Below, piece after piece: positions 16,730-26,558 of a DNA stretch of 64,000 nucleotides. How positions within the stretch are numbered: position 1 is the stretch's first letter; each line of letters begins with the position of its first letter. The notes beneath the pieces are model-generated. The model had not been told where the DNA came from, did not search any database, and saw only the letters and a list, made by a program, of their open reading frames with translations. Made by a program: the position numbers and the translations under genes. The stretch lies in NCBI RefSeq assembly GCF_000385215.1, contig NZ_ARQK01000060.1, positions 62,001-126,000 of the forward strand, read 5' to 3'. The DNA is from Thioalkalivibrio thiocyanoxidans ARh2. Lineage in GTDB: Bacteria; Pseudomonadota; Gammaproteobacteria; Ectothiorhodospirales; Ectothiorhodospiraceae.

Positions 16730-18931
16730 TCAGGATGATGGGTTGGGGACGCGGCGGACGGACAGGACGCTGCTGAGGGATTGCAGGCGGTCGAACAGGG
16801 TGCTGAGTTCGCCGAGGTCGCTGATTTCGGCTTCGAGTTCCATCAGCACGCTGCGGTCGCTTGGGTCGGTGCGGGTGTTCACCCGCAGCAGGTTGATGCC
16901 GCTGTCGGAGAAGGCGTTGCCGACCTCGCCCAGCAGGCCGGCGCGGTCGTGGGCCTCGAGTTCGAGGGTGATGGCTTCGCGTTCGGGTTCGTCGCCCCAG
17001 GAGACGGGGATCAGGCGGCCGCGCTTCTCCTCCGGCATGCGCAGGATGTTGACGCAGTCGCTGCGGTGGACGGAGACGCCGGCGCCGCGCGTGATGAAGC
17101 CGACGATCGGGTCGCCCGGTTGCGGGTTGCAGCAGCGCGCGCGGGAGGTCAGCAGGCCGCCGACGCCGCGGATGCGGATCTCGTCGTCCTGGATGCGTTC
17201 TTCCCGGCGCGGTTCGGTGGGTCGGGATGGAGCCGCCTCTTCGGCCCGGGCCTTTTCCGCCTGACGCTGCTCGCGCAGCTGCTGGGAGATGCGCCCGGCA
17301 ATCTGGTTCGTGGTGATATCCCCAGCGCCGAGCGCGATCAGCAGCTCGTCGAAGGTCTGGAACTTCATGGCCTCGGCGAGGGCGGTGCGGTCCAGATTGG
17401 GGCCGCAGCCGAGGCGCTGGCATTCGCGGTCGAGCAGGTGCTTGCCGGTGGCCAGGTGTTCGTCCTGGTGCTGCTGTCGGAACCAGGTGCGTACCTTGGA
17501 GCGGGCGCGGGCGGTGTTCAGGTAGCCGAGATTGGGGTTGAGCCAGTCGCGGCTGGGGGCGCCCTCGCGGGTGGTCAGCACCTCGACGCGTTCGCCGGAT
17601 TTCAGCTTGTAGGTGAGCGGGACGATGTGCCCGTCCACCTTGGCGCCCCGGCAGCGGTGGCCCACCTCGGTGTGCACGGCGTAGGCGAAGTCGAGCGGGG
17701 TGGCGCCCTGATTCAGGTCGATCACCTCGCCCTGGGGCGTGAGCACGAACACGCGCTGGTGCAGCGGCTCGCTCTGGATCTCGTCGAGCAGGTTCTGGTC
17801 GGAGTTGTCGGCGGCCTCCAGCAGCTGTCGCAGGCTGCTGATCGCACGGTTGAGCGCCTGGTCCTCGCGCCCGCCTTCCTTGTAGCGCCAGTGTGCGGCG
17901 ACCCCCAGTTCGGCGAAGTCGTCCATCTCGCGGGTGCGGATCTGCACCTCCACGACCTTGCCTTCTGGCCCGACCACGGCGGTGTGCAGCGACTGGTAGC
18001 CGTTGTCCTTGGGGTTGGCGATGTAGTCGTCGAACTCGCTGGGCAGGTGGCGCCAGTCGTTGTGCACGATGCCCAGCACGGTATAGCAGGTGGCGAGTTC
18101 GTCGACGATCACGCGGGTGGCGCGCAGGTCGTAGAGCTCGTCCAGCGAGGTCTGCTTGCGCTGCAGTTTTTTCCAGATGCTGTAGATGTGCTTGGGCCGC
18201 CCGAACACGCGCGCCTCGATGCCGTCGGCGGCGAGGCGCTCGCGGAGGCTCCGAGCGAAGCGTTCGACGTAGGCCTCGCGCTCGGTCCGGTTCTCCTCCA
18301 GACCCTTGGCAATCTCGCGGTACGTCTGGGGTTCGAGGATGCGCAGGGACAGGTCCTCCATCTCCCACTTCAGTTGTCCCACACCCAGTCGGTTCGCCAG
18401 TGGCGCGATGACGTCGAGCGTCTCCTGCGCGAGCACGCGGGCGCTGTCGTCCGGTTCCTTGGCGGCCAGGCGCAGGTGCTGCACGCGGTAGCCGAGCTTG
18501 ATCAGCACCGCGCGCACGTCATCGACCATCGCCATCAGCATGCGCCGCAGGCGCTCGGCCTGTTCCGGGCGCCCCACAGGGGCCTCGAAGCGACGGCTGA
18601 CCAGTTCGGCGACGTTGGCGGTCAAGCGCGCGATGGAACTACCGAAGCGTTCCTGGAGCTCGCGTGCGTTGATCTGCCGAGCCAGAAAGGCGCTGACCAG
18701 GAGGGCGGCGGTGATGGTCTGCCGGTCCACATTGAGGTGGCGCAGGGTCTCGGCGACATCCAGGGGGTGCGCCTCGAGACCGGAGTCATCCACCGAGGCG
18801 ATGGCCAGGCCTAGCGCATCGGTCAGTTTGCGGGTCGATGCCGCATCGCCGTTGGGCTCGGCGAAATGCGCGACCAGCTGGGCGCGGTCCAGGCCCTGCA
18901 GGTCGGTGGTGGTGAGCAGTGAGTGACGCAT
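16730..18931 (-). CDS. relA: GTP pyrophosphokinase RelA ((p)ppGpp synthetase)
   Basis: 733 residues with the long RSH architecture: N-terminal pseudo-hydrolase region (1-190), synthetase domain with GRPKHIYSIWKKLQRKQTSL and YDLRATRVIVDELATCYTVL and IANPKDNGYQSLHTAV (residues about 230-350), TGS domain from RVFVLTPQGEVIDLNQGATP, a zinc-finger/helical part around RARCCNPQPGDPIVGF, and a C-terminal ACT domain. The HD metal-binding pair of SpoT-type hydrolases is missing: the corresponding stretch reads LLVSAFLARQINARELQERF. So this is the monofunctional ribosome-associated synthetase. The frame extends to 19021, but the ATG at 18931 begins the conserved protein. It is divergent from the hydrolase gene at 19050. 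Confidence 0.93.
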   Translation of the reverse strand: MRHSLLTTTDLQGLDRAQLVAHFAEPNGDAASTRKLTDALGLAIASVDDSGLEAHPLDVAETLRHLNVDRQTITAALLVSAFLARQINARELQERFGSSIARLTANVAELVSRRFEAPVGRPEQAERLRRMLMAMVDDVRAVLIKLGYRVQHLRLAAKEPDDSARVLAQETLDVIAPLANRLGVGQLKWEMEDLSLRILEPQTYREIAKGLEENRTEREAYVERFARSLRERLAADGIEARVFGRPKHIYSIWKKLQRKQTSLDELYDLRATRVIVDELATCYTVLGIVHNDWRHLPSEFDDYIANPKDNGYQSLHTAVVGPEGKVVEVQIRTREMDDFAELGVAAHWRYKEGGREDQALNRAISSLRQLLEAADNSDQNLLDEIQSEPLHQRVFVLTPQGEVIDLNQGATPLDFAYAVHTEVGHRCRGAKVDGHIVPLTYKLKSGERVEVLTTREGAPSRDWLNPNLGYLNTARARSKVRTWFRQQHQDEHLATGKHLLDRECQRLGCGPNLDRTALAEAMKFQTFDELLIALGAGDITTNQIAGRISQQLREQRQAEKARAEEAAPSRPTEPRREERIQDDEIRIRGVGGLLTSRARCCNPQPGDPIVGFITRGAGVSVHRSDCVNILRMPEEKRGRLIPVSWGDEPEREAITLELEAHDRAGLLGEVGNAFSDSGINLLRVNTRTDPSDRSVLMELEAEISDLGELSTLFDRLQSLSSVLSVRRVPNPSS

Positions 18932-19049
18932 GATGGCTGCGTATTGTACGCCAGGCTTTGGCGGGGCAAAGCGCAGGCGCGAGGGCAAGTTGTGTGACCG
19001 GTGTCCGGTTTGGCTTGCCAATGCCCGCGTGCCCGGTCACGATCGGGGC

Positions 19050-19907
19050 ATGATGAACCTGTTGAAGTTGGTGCTGATCCTGCTGGTCGGATATGCCCTG
19101 GTGGTGGGTCTGATCTACTTGACGCAGGATCGGCTGATCTACATGCCGAGCAGCAATGTGGTCGGCAATCCGGCCAATGTTGGTCTGGACTACGAGGATG
19201 TAGCGCTGGACACCGAGGATGGCGTCCGGCTGCACGGATGGTACCTCCCGGGCCCCGAAGACGATGCACCGGTGTTGCTCTTCTTGCATGGCAACGCGGG
19301 GAATATCGGCCACCGCCTGGAGTCGCTGGAGCAGTTCCATCACCTGGGGCTGGCGGTACTGATCATCGACTACCGGGGCTACGGCAAGAGCCAGGGGCGC
19401 CCCGACGAGGAGGGGACCCATCAGGACGCCCGCGCGGCCTGGCACTGGCTGCGCGATCACCTGGAATACGAGCCGGATGAGATCGTGCTGTTCGGGCGAT
19501 CGCTGGGGGCAGCCGTGGCGGCGCGCCTGGCGGAAACGAAGAATCCCGCGGCGGTGATTCTGGAGGCGGCCTTTACCTCGGCGGCCGATCTCGGCGCGGA
19601 GGTGTACCCGTGGCTGCCCGTGCGTGCGCTGATCCGGCATGAATACGATGTGCTGGGCCGGGTCGGGGCGATCGAGGCGCCGCTGCTGTTCAGCCATGCG
19701 CGCGAGGACGAGATCGTGCCGTTTGCGCATGCCGAGCGTCTGCTGGATGCGAGTGGCGAGGGGGCGCGGTTGATGGCGCTGGAAGGCGGCCATAACGACG
19801 CCTACCGCGCGACCGGCGAGCGGTACATGGAAGGTTTGCGCGAATTCCTGGAGGACGCCGGGCTGGAGCTGCGCCCGTCGGAGCGCACGGAAGGGGACGA
19901 GGAGTAG
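19050..19907 (+). CDS. Membrane-anchored alpha/beta hydrolase (YfhR/BEM46-like)
   Basis: 285 residues. One N-terminal membrane segment (LLKLVLILLVGYALVVGLIY) is followed by a cytosolic or periplasmic alpha/beta hydrolase fold: LFLHGNAGNIGHRLESLEQF (oxyanion loop HGNAGN), IIDYRGYGKSQG, the nucleophile elbow LFGRSLGAAVAARLAE (GRSLG), aspartate in FSHAREDEIVPFAHAERL and histidine in LEGGHNDAY. This is the serine hydrolase group of YfhR/BEM46; the substrate is unknown. The start is the ATG pair at 19050/19053 just before the membrane segment. Confidence 0.85.
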   Translation: MMNLLKLVLILLVGYALVVGLIYLTQDRLIYMPSSNVVGNPANVGLDYEDVALDTEDGVRLHGWYLPGPEDDAPVLLFLHGNAGNIGHRLESLEQFHHLGLAVLIIDYRGYGKSQGRPDEEGTHQDARAAWHWLRDHLEYEPDEIVLFGRSLGAAVAARLAETKNPAAVILEAAFTSAADLGAEVYPWLPVRALIRHEYDVLGRVGAIEAPLLFSHAREDEIVPFAHAERLLDASGEGARLMALEGGHNDAYRATGERYMEGLREFLEDAGLELRPSERTEGDEE

Positions 19908-19963
19908 GCGTAGTGCTAGAATCCTCGGCTTTTGTGCCCGTCTCCAACGGCATGGACGCGTGA

Positions 19964-20965
19964 ATGCCTCAGCTTGAACTGGGCCCGCCAGGGCTCGCCA
20001 TCAGTCGGCAGGAAGGCCCGGGTGCCTCGCCGGTGCTCGCGCTGCGCTTCGGTGGTGTCACCGGTGCCACCTTGCGCCCCGACGGGATCGATATCGCTCT
20101 GGGGCTCGAGCCGATGGAGATCCCGGAGGGCACCGAGGTGGCCCCCGAGCTGTGGTATGCGGCGGGCGCGGTACGCACCGAGCAGGTGGACGAGCTGATG
20201 CTGGCGCAGGCCGGCGATCGGCTGGTCGGTTGCTGGTATCGTCCGCATGGCGCCGACGAGGACCCCGAGGCCATTACCGAGGAGGCCTATCGCGCCATTC
20301 TCGAGGCCTGCCGGGACCGGGGGTTCGGTCACCTTGTGCGCGCCTGGAACTACTTCCCCGCGATCAACCAGTCAGTTGACGGGCAAGAGCGCTATCGAAG
20401 TTTCTGCGCCGGGCGCGCTCGGGTGTTCGAGGCCCTGCCGGACTTCGAACGCGACCTGCCGGCGGCGACCGCCATCGGCACGCACGTCGACGGCATGCTG
20501 ATCTACTTCATCGCGACGCGGGAGACCACGCTGCGCATCGAGAACCCGCGCCAGGTCAGCGCGTTTCGCTATCCGCGACAATACGGCCCGCGCAGTCCGT
20601 CGTTTGCGAGGGCGCGGATGAGCCAGGACGAGGGCGGGGCCGCGGAGCTGTTTATCTCCGGGACCGCCAGTATCGTGGGCCACGAGAGTCGGCATCCCGG
20701 CGACCTCGAGGCGCAGATCGACGAGAGTCTGCGCAACATCGGGGTGTTGCTGGAGGCCGCCTCCGAGGAGGGTTCCGTGGCCCTGCGTGACCCGGGCGAC
20801 CTCTCCATGCTGAAGGTCTATCTGCGCCATCGCGCCGACGGCGCGCGCGCGTGGGGCCACTTGCGGCAGTGCCTGGGCGAAGACGTCGATATTCTGATGC
20901 TGCATGGCGATATCTGCCGTAGCGAGCTGCTAGTGGAGATCGAGGGGCTGTACCGCCAGGGGTAA
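19964..20965 (+). CDS. Chorismatase (FkbO/Hyg5/XanB2 family), probable hydroxybenzoate former
   Basis: 333 residues of the chorismatase family with a RidA-like fold. Visible family marks: VRAWNYFPAINQ, ERYRSFCAGRARVFE, SAFRYPRQYGPRSPSFARA, SGTASIVGHESRHPGDLEAQ and the C-terminal MLHGDICRSELLVEIEG, which holds the catalytic glutamate in FkbO/Hyg5. Members turn chorismate into 3- or 4-hydroxybenzoate or a dihydroxy diene. In Xanthomonas the relative XanB2 supplies hydroxybenzoate for both pigment and ubiquinone. Here the next gene encodes a UbiE-type methyltransferase, so a role as the UbiC replacement for ubiquinone is likely but unproven. The exact product type cannot be told without structural comparison. 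Confidence 0.75.
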   Translation: MPQLELGPPGLAISRQEGPGASPVLALRFGGVTGATLRPDGIDIALGLEPMEIPEGTEVAPELWYAAGAVRTEQVDELMLAQAGDRLVGCWYRPHGADEDPEAITEEAYRAILEACRDRGFGHLVRAWNYFPAINQSVDGQERYRSFCAGRARVFEALPDFERDLPAATAIGTHVDGMLIYFIATRETTLRIENPRQVSAFRYPRQYGPRSPSFARARMSQDEGGAAELFISGTASIVGHESRHPGDLEAQIDESLRNIGVLLEAASEEGSVALRDPGDLSMLKVYLRHRADGARAWGHLRQCLGEDVDILMLHGDICRSELLVEIEGLYRQG

Positions 20966-21037
20966 TTCGCAGGACCCGCCTCGCGCGGGCAGGGAAGAAC
21001 AACAGGCGCGCGGCGCGCGCATTTGGGGGGTATATCG

Positions 21038-21784
21038 ATGAGTGAGCCGGGCTACGAGCCGCATCCGGTACTGAAGGACTATTACGGCGACGAGTCGGAG
21101 AAACGGGCTTTTGTTGATGACCTGTTCGATCGTACCGCGCCGCATTACGATCGCATCCTGCGCTGGGGGTTTCTCGGTACCGGGCAGGCCTATCGCCGCT
21201 ACGCACTGAAGCAATCAGGTCTGCAACCGGGCATGGATATCCTCGACGTGGCCACGGGGACGGGTCCGGTGGCGCGCGAGGTGCGCAAGGTGGTCGGGGA
21301 CGAGAACATCACCTGCGTTGACCCGAGCCGCGGCATGATTGATGTGGCCCGACGCTCGATCAAGGCGCGCTTTATCGAGGGCCTGGGCGAGCAGCTGCCG
21401 CTGCCGGACAAGCAGTTCGACCGCGTGTACATGGGCTACGGCCTACGCCACGTGCGCGACCTGCACGAGCTGTTCGGCGAGTACTTTCGAGTGCTCAAGC
21501 CGGGTGGGCGCTGCATGATTCTGGAGGTTTCGCGGCCGAGCACGGAGCGCCAGTTCAAGATGGCCCGATTCTACTTTCGGGACTTCATCCCCTTCCTCAG
21601 TCGCATGCTGACGCGTGATCCGGACGGGCATCTTCTGATGCGCTATTTCTGGGATACCATCAATGAGTGTGTCCCGCCGGAAAGGATTATGGGCGTGCTG
21701 GAGGACGTGGGCTTTATGGATGTCCAGCGCGAGGTGCAGCTGGGTGTGTTCAGCGCCTACCTGGCGACGCGCCCGGAGGATTAA
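21038..21784 (+). CDS. ubiE: UbiE/COQ5-type C-methyltransferase
   Basis: 248 residues of the class I SAM methyltransferase fold: VDDLFDRTAPHYDRI at the front (UbiE family FD-VA--YD), the SAM-binding ILDVATGTGPVAREVRK, DPSRGMIDVAR, YMGYGLRHVRDLHE and RVLKPGGRCMILEVSRPS. UbiE methylates the benzoquinol ring in ubiquinone and menaquinone synthesis. Some divergence from textbook UbiE (GYGLRHV in place of GFGLRNV) means a related quinone or pigment methyltransferase is possible. The ATG at 21038 sits behind a G-rich patch; the gene follows the chorismatase by 72 bases that include a GC hairpin. Confidence 0.75.
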   Translation: MSEPGYEPHPVLKDYYGDESEKRAFVDDLFDRTAPHYDRILRWGFLGTGQAYRRYALKQSGLQPGMDILDVATGTGPVAREVRKVVGDENITCVDPSRGMIDVARRSIKARFIEGLGEQLPLPDKQFDRVYMGYGLRHVRDLHELFGEYFRVLKPGGRCMILEVSRPSTERQFKMARFYFRDFIPFLSRMLTRDPDGHLLMRYFWDTINECVPPERIMGVLEDVGFMDVQREVQLGVFSAYLATRPED

Positions 21785-21789
21785 GGCGG

Positions 21790-22059
21790 GTGGCGCGTCT
21801 GCGGGTCAAGGTTGCCCCGGGCAGCAAGCGCAACTCGATCGGCCCGTGGATGGGCGACACCCTCAAGCTGCAGGTCCAGGCCCCGCCCGAGAAGGGGCGA
21901 GCCAACCAGGCCGTTTGCGCCTTGCTGGCGAAGCAGCTGGGCTGTACCGCCCGGGACGTACGCGTGGTGGCGGGCGCCGCCGCGCGCGACAAGACCGTGG
22001 CGATCGAGGGTTACAGCGAGGCGGAACTGCGCCGCGCGTTACCATCCCATTCACCGTAA
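21790..22059 (+). CDS. DUF167/YggU family protein
   Basis: 89 residues: [20 protein letters not shown] then [40 protein letters not shown] and KTVAIEG. This matches the YggU/DUF167 family, a small conserved protein of unknown function. The GTG at 21790 is 5 bases after the ubiE stop and begins the domain; a longer frame inside ubiE is ignored. Confidence 0.85.
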   Translation: MARLRVKVAPGSKRNSIGPWMGDTLKLQVQAPPEKGRANQAVCALLAKQLGCTARDVRVVAGAAARDKTVAIEGYSEAELRRALPSHSP

Positions 22060-22111
22060 CAAGCGCCCTCGCCGGTGGCTGGCAGCGGCGCCTCGAGACG
22101 AGTCCGACCCG

Positions 22112-23149
22112 ATGAATCGACTGACGATTACCCGACCCGACGACTGGCACCTGCACCTGCGCGACGGCGATGTGCTCGCCAGTGTGCTGCCGGATACTGC
22201 CCGGCGGTTCTGCCGCGCGATCATCATGCCGAACCTCAAGCCGCCGGTGACGACGGTGGAGGCGGCTGCCGAGTATCGCGAGCGTATCCTCGCGGCCTTG
22301 CCCGAAGGGGCGGATTTCGAGCCTCTGATGACGCTTTATCTGACCGAGGCGACCACGCCCGGAATGATTGAGGCCGCCAAGGCCAGCGGGTTTATCCACG
22401 GTGTGAAGCTGTATCCGGCCGGGGCGACGACCAATGCGGCCAGTGGCGTGACCGACATCCAGCGTTGCTACCCGGTGTTCGAGGCGATGCAGCGGGTGGA
22501 TCTGCCGCTGCTGGTGCATGGCGAGGTGACCGACCCGGAGGTGGACATCTTCGACCGCGAGGCCGCGTTCATCGACCGCCATCTGCAGCCGCTCACCCGC
22601 GAATTTCCGGAGCTGCGAGTGGTCCTGGAACACACCACGACCGAGGCCGGTGTGGCATTCGTGGAGTCGGGGCCGGCTAACATCGCGGCGACCATCACGC
22701 CACAGCACATGCTGTACAACCGCAATGCCCTGTTCGCCGGAGGGATCCGCCCGCACTACTACTGCCTGCCAATCCTGAAGCGCGAGCGCCATCGTCAGGC
22801 GCTGTTGCGCGCGGCTACCAGCGGGAATCCTCGTTTTTTCCTGGGCACGGATAGCGCCCCGCATCCTCGGCATGCGAAGGAATCGGCCTGCGGTTGCGCC
22901 GGTATCTACTCGGCCCATGCCGCGATCGAGTTCTATGCCGAGGCGTTCGCCTCGGTGGATGCGCTCGACCGGCTGGAGGGGTTTGCCAGCTTCCACGGGC
23001 CGGATTTCTACGGGCTGCCCCGCAACACCGACACGATCACGCTGGAGCGGGTGGACTGGACCGTTCCGGAGGCTGTGCTGTTCGGCCATGACCCTGGCGT
23101 GCCGCTGCGTGCGGGCGAGTCGGTCGCCTGGCAGCTGGCACGGCACTGA
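22112..23149 (+). CDS. pyrC: Dihydroorotase, class II (E. coli type)
   Basis: 345 residues. The first zinc motif is [11 protein letters not shown], followed by [13 protein letters not shown], the carboxylated lysine in [34 protein letters not shown] and the catalytic aspartate in FLGTDSAPH. It closes the ring to dihydroorotate in pyrimidine synthesis. The substrate-binding arginine/asparagine pair and flexible-loop region are present. Start at ATG 22112; the upstream open frame runs through the DUF167 gene in another frame. Confidence 0.95.
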   Translation: MNRLTITRPDDWHLHLRDGDVLASVLPDTARRFCRAIIMPNLKPPVTTVEAAAEYRERILAALPEGADFEPLMTLYLTEATTPGMIEAAKASGFIHGVKLYPAGATTNAASGVTDIQRCYPVFEAMQRVDLPLLVHGEVTDPEVDIFDREAAFIDRHLQPLTREFPELRVVLEHTTTEAGVAFVESGPANIAATITPQHMLYNRNALFAGGIRPHYYCLPILKRERHRQALLRAATSGNPRFFLGTDSAPHPRHAKESACGCAGIYSAHAAIEFYAEAFASVDALDRLEGFASFHGPDFYGLPRNTDTITLERVDWTVPEAVLFGHDPGVPLRAGESVAWQLARH

Positions 23150-23273
23150 TTGCGCCACAGGGTCGCACCGGTGCGCATGGGTGCCGGGGCGAACCTCCAG
23201 GACTGGCTGTGGTCCCCCGTAGTACAGAAACCGATTGATGCCTGCCTCGCGCGGCGACTCCCAAGGAGGGTAC

Positions 23274-23738
23274 ATGACCGAGCCGGATGTACAACGCGGA
23301 ACCCTGTGGTTCTGGCTGCTGATCAGCGTGGGTGTGGCCCTGCTGATCATTGCACTGGGTGTGAACCTGGAACCGCATGGTGCCGCGATCCTGCGCGCGC
23401 CGCTGGCGTCGCCGGCCGCAGGCGCACTGGGGTTTGGCATGGTGATGGTCTGGGCCGCCTACGGCTACGCACTGACCGCAGGGCGTGCCGCCGGGTCGCA
23501 GGAGCTGGGCGTGGTCTTCCTGAACCTGGCGTTGCCAGTGGCGCTGATCGTGCTGTGGAGCACCGAGGTCTTTGCGCTGGCGTTTTTCGTCGCGTTCGGC
23601 TGGGCCCTGACGCTTGTGGGGATGGCGTTCCGCCTGTTCCGGCGCGAGGCGCTTGCGGGGGTCATGATGCTTCCGATCATTGGTCTGAGCATGACGGCCA
23701 TCCTGCTGTCGCTGACGCTCTGGATGGTGCCGGCATAG
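23274..23738 (+). CDS. Small integral membrane protein of unknown function
   Basis: 154 residues with four to five predicted membrane helices ([98 protein letters not shown]). I do not recognise the family; it lacks the tryptophan/proline pattern of TspO. AGGAGGG 4 bases before the ATG gives a strong start. A macrodomain gene follows 7 bases later. Confidence 0.7.
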   Translation: MTEPDVQRGTLWFWLLISVGVALLIIALGVNLEPHGAAILRAPLASPAAGALGFGMVMVWAAYGYALTAGRAAGSQELGVVFLNLALPVALIVLWSTEVFALAFFVAFGWALTLVGMAFRLFRREALAGVMMLPIIGLSMTAILLSLTLWMVPA

Positions 23739-23745
23739 GGCAGCC

Positions 23746-24237
23746 ATGATCTCGGTCGTACAGGGCGACATCACCACCCTGGAGGTGGATGCGATCGTCA
23801 ACGCCGCCAACGAGAGCCTGCTGGGCGGTGGCGGGGTCGACGGGGCCATTCATCGCGCGGCCGGGCCCGAGCTGCTGGAGGCCACCCGGGCCATTGGCGG
23901 GTGCCCCACCGGCGAGGCGCGCATTACCCCCGGGTTCCGCCTCCCGGCGGAATACGTGATCCACACCGTCGGTCCGGTGTGGCAGGGCGGCCAGGCGGGC
24001 GAGGACCGCCTGCTCGCCTCCTGTTACCGCTCAAGCCTGGAACTGGCGATCGAATATGGTCTGCGCGAGGTGGCCTTTCCGCTGATCAGTACGGGCGTCT
24101 ACCGGTTTCCCAAGGACCGCGCGGCCGATATCGCGCTGGAACAGCTGCGGGAGCGGGAGGACCGGTTTCGTCGCCTGTTGGTCTGCGCGTTCAGTGCGGC
24201 CGATGCGGATGTCTACCTCGATCGGCTAGGGCGTTGA
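23746..24237 (+). CDS. Macrodomain protein, YmdB-like O-acetyl-ADP-ribose deacetylase
   Basis: 163 residues, a single macrodomain. [40 protein letters not shown] and [20 protein letters not shown] are the ADP-ribose binding loops; the catalytic DAIVNAAN asparagine/aspartate set is intact. Relatives remove ADP-ribose or O-acetyl groups, and YmdB also tunes RNase III. It sits within a run of short housekeeping genes with gaps of 3-7 bases. Confidence 0.92.
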   Translation: MISVVQGDITTLEVDAIVNAANESLLGGGGVDGAIHRAAGPELLEATRAIGGCPTGEARITPGFRLPAEYVIHTVGPVWQGGQAGEDRLLASCYRSSLELAIEYGLREVAFPLISTGVYRFPKDRAADIALEQLREREDRFRRLLVCAFSAADADVYLDRLGR

Positions 24238-24240
24238 CGG

Positions 24241-24603
24241 ATGCTGCTCTCCGAGGCGCAAGTCGAGGCGAAGCTCGCCGATGCGGCACGGCGGGGCGAG
24301 TTCGATGACCTGCCCGGGGCGGGGCGGCCACTGGAACTCGACGATGACCGCGATGTGCCGGAGGAGCTGCGCATGGCGTTCCGGGTGATGAAGAACGCGG
24401 GGTATGTGCCGGAGGCCGTGCGCCTGCGCGGCGAGATCGCTTCGGCCGAGGCCCTGCTGCAAGCGGCCGACGATGCCGCCGCGCGTGACCGGGCCGCCCG
24501 GCGGCTGCGCGTACTGCTGGATCGGCTGAACCAGTCGGGCGAGGGGCGCGGCCTGATCTCCGAGTCTGGCTACTTTCGCCAGCTCTGCGAGCGGCTACGA
24601 TGA
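24241..24603 (+). CDS. DUF1992 (DnaJ-homologue, conserved domain) protein
   Basis: 120 residues: EAQVEAKLADAARRGEFDDL then PGAGRPLELDDD, VPEELRMAFRVMKNAGYVPE and two helical stretches. This is the DUF1992 pattern (eukaryotic 'DnaJ homologue subfamily C member 28' region). Function unknown. The stop overlaps the next start (ATGA). Confidence 0.88.
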   Translation: MLLSEAQVEAKLADAARRGEFDDLPGAGRPLELDDDRDVPEELRMAFRVMKNAGYVPEAVRLRGEIASAEALLQAADDAAARDRAARRLRVLLDRLNQSGEGRGLISESGYFRQLCERLR

Positions 24604-25685
24604 ATGAGCGCGATGGAGCGGTTCGTGGCCGCGGCGCGACGATCCAGCCCCTTGCGCGCTTCGAGACCACGCACCGCGAACCGTTCGACGATGGCTGGGT
24701 GGGCGATGACGAAGAGCCCCGGCCGCTGCGCACCGAGGTCACGCCGGAACACCCGCGCAAGGTGCTGTCCTGGAACCAGTCGCCGGATGTTCCGTTCGAG
24801 CTGTCCCTGAATCCCTACCGAGGCTGTGAGCACGGCTGCGCGTACTGTTTCGCGCGGCCGGCACATGCCTATGTCGGGCTGTCGCCGGGGCTCGACTTCG
24901 AGAGCCGGCTGTTTGCCAAGGTGGGCGCGGCCGACTGCCTGCGCCGCGAACTGGCACGGCCCGCACATCGCGTGACGCCCCTGGCGCTGGGCATCAACAC
25001 GGATGCCTACCAGCCGGTGGAGCGCGAGTGGCGCATCACGCGGGAGGTCCTCGAGGTGCTGGCCGAGGCGCGACATCCGGTCTCCATCGTGACCAAGTCC
25101 GCGCTGGTGGAGCGCGACCTGGACCTGCTCGGACCCATGGCGGAGCGGGGCCTGGTGCAGGTGGCGATCTCCGTGACCACGCTGGATCGGGCGCTTTCGC
25201 GCCATTTGGAGCCACGCGCGGCGGCCCCCCAGCGACGTCTGGAGACCATGCGCAGACTGAGCGAGGCCGGGGTGCCGGTGGCGGTGCTGGTGGCACCCCT
25301 GATCCCGGTACTCACCGACGGCGAGCTGGAGTCGTTGCTGGATGCGGCGCGCGAGGCCGGGGCAACCAGCGCCGGCTACGTGCTGCTGCGCCTGCCGCGG
25401 GAGGTGGCGCCGTTGTTCGAGGACTGGCTGCGCACCCATCACCCGCTGAAGGCGGATCATGTGCTGCAGCGCCTGCGCGAAGCGCACGGCGGCCAGTTGT
25501 ACGATTCGAGCTTTGGTCACCGGATGGTCGGGGCGGGCCCCTATGCAACGCTGCTTCGCCAGCGCTTTCGCCTCGCCCGACGCCGGGCCGGTCTCGCCGG
25601 CCGCCTGGCGGAATTGGATACCACGCACTTTCGCCCGCCAGCGGCACCGGAGGCCGACCGTGGTCCGCAGATGGATCTGTTTTAG
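24600..25685 (+). CDS. PA0069-family radical SAM protein
   Basis: 361 residues. The radical SAM cluster motif is CEHGCAYC in NPYRGCEHGCAYCFARP. Surrounding sequence (PLRTEVTPEHPRKVLSWNQS, YVGLSPGLDFESRLFAK, LALGINTDAYQPVEREWRIT, VSIVTKSALVERD) matches the PA0069 group, related to spore photoproduct lyase in its core. The reaction is unknown. It overlaps the DUF1992 gene by 4 bases. Confidence 0.88.
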   Translation: MNERDGAVRGRGATIQPLARFETTHREPFDDGWVGDDEEPRPLRTEVTPEHPRKVLSWNQSPDVPFELSLNPYRGCEHGCAYCFARPAHAYVGLSPGLDFESRLFAKVGAADCLRRELARPAHRVTPLALGINTDAYQPVEREWRITREVLEVLAEARHPVSIVTKSALVERDLDLLGPMAERGLVQVAISVTTLDRALSRHLEPRAAAPQRRLETMRRLSEAGVPVAVLVAPLIPVLTDGELESLLDAAREAGATSAGYVLLRLPREVAPLFEDWLRTHHPLKADHVLQRLREAHGGQLYDSSFGHRMVGAGPYATLLRQRFRLARRRAGLAGRLAELDTTHFRPPAAPEADRGPQMDLF

Positions 25686-25742
25686 GAGTGCGCTACAGTG
25701 GTCGCGGAGAACATCGGTAGCGGACACAGGACATCACCAGGG

Positions 25743-26549
25743 ATGACCGACAAGGACCAGACAGGGAAGCGGCCGACCTGGTGGGGGCGCTGGTCGTTGC
25801 CACAGGGGCGGATCGGGCGCTGGTCCGTCGGGCCGCTGGATATCTGGCTTGAGCATACCCCGGCGGAATGGCGCCTGGGGCTGGACCGGCCGCGCGACGC
25901 CGCCGATTCCACCCTGGACATTCAGGTGCCGACCGATGCCGAGTGGCCCGAGTCATTGTCCGAGCGGCTGCGCTTTGCCGGGGCCACCGGCGACACACAG
26001 CCGGAATTGCGGATCGCGCTGGCCGACCGTCCGATGGTCAGTCGACCGGAAAACCCGTTCTATGTGCCGGCCCAGGGCCGGGTTACGCTGTTCCTCAGTT
26101 CGCCTGCCTGGGTCCAGTTCTACCTGGGCGATGCGCGGGCGCACGAATTCCCGGTCTATGTGCCTTCGGATACCTGGTTCGGCCCCAATACGGTCGAAGG
26201 AGAGTTGTGCTATGCCACGCGCACTCAGGCGCGGCTCGCACTGGAGGATGTCCCGGAGCGCCCGCATCGCGTGGTCACGCCACTGACGATCCATAACAAG
26301 GCACTGGATGCGCTGTTCCTGGAGCGGGTGAACCTGCCGGTGCCGCGTCTCCCGGTCTATGCCGATCGGCACAACCGCCTGTGGACCCCGGCGGTACGCA
26401 TGGAGCGCGAGGAAGACCAGGACATGGCGGCGATGAAGATCGACGCCGGGCCGCCCGCCGAGGCCGAGGGGGCGGAGCGGATCGCCGAGCCGCGCGAGGT
26501 GGGCGGGCGGCATGTGATGGTGCGGGCGTTCAGCGCCCTGTTCCAGTAG
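25743..26549 (+). CDS. DUF432 family protein
   Basis: 268 residues, mostly beta-rich: WWGRWSLPQGRIGRWSVGPL, then LRIALADRPMVSRPENPFYV, FLSSPAWVQFYLG, LPVYVPSDTWFGPNTVEGEL-like stretch and PLTIHNKALDALFLERVNLP. DUF432 genes are commonly found just ahead of mscS-type channels, as here, so a regulatory or accessory role is likely. Two starts are possible: ATG 25743, or GTG 25698 with AGGAG 9 bases ahead. Confidence 0.78.
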   Translation: MTDKDQTGKRPTWWGRWSLPQGRIGRWSVGPLDIWLEHTPAEWRLGLDRPRDAADSTLDIQVPTDAEWPESLSERLRFAGATGDTQPELRIALADRPMVSRPENPFYVPAQGRVTLFLSSPAWVQFYLGDARAHEFPVYVPSDTWFGPNTVEGELCYATRTQARLALEDVPERPHRVVTPLTIHNKALDALFLERVNLPVPRLPVYADRHNRLWTPAVRMEREEDQDMAAMKIDAGPPAEAEGAERIAEPREVGGRHVMVRAFSALFQ

Positions 26550-26558
26550 GAGAGCAGG

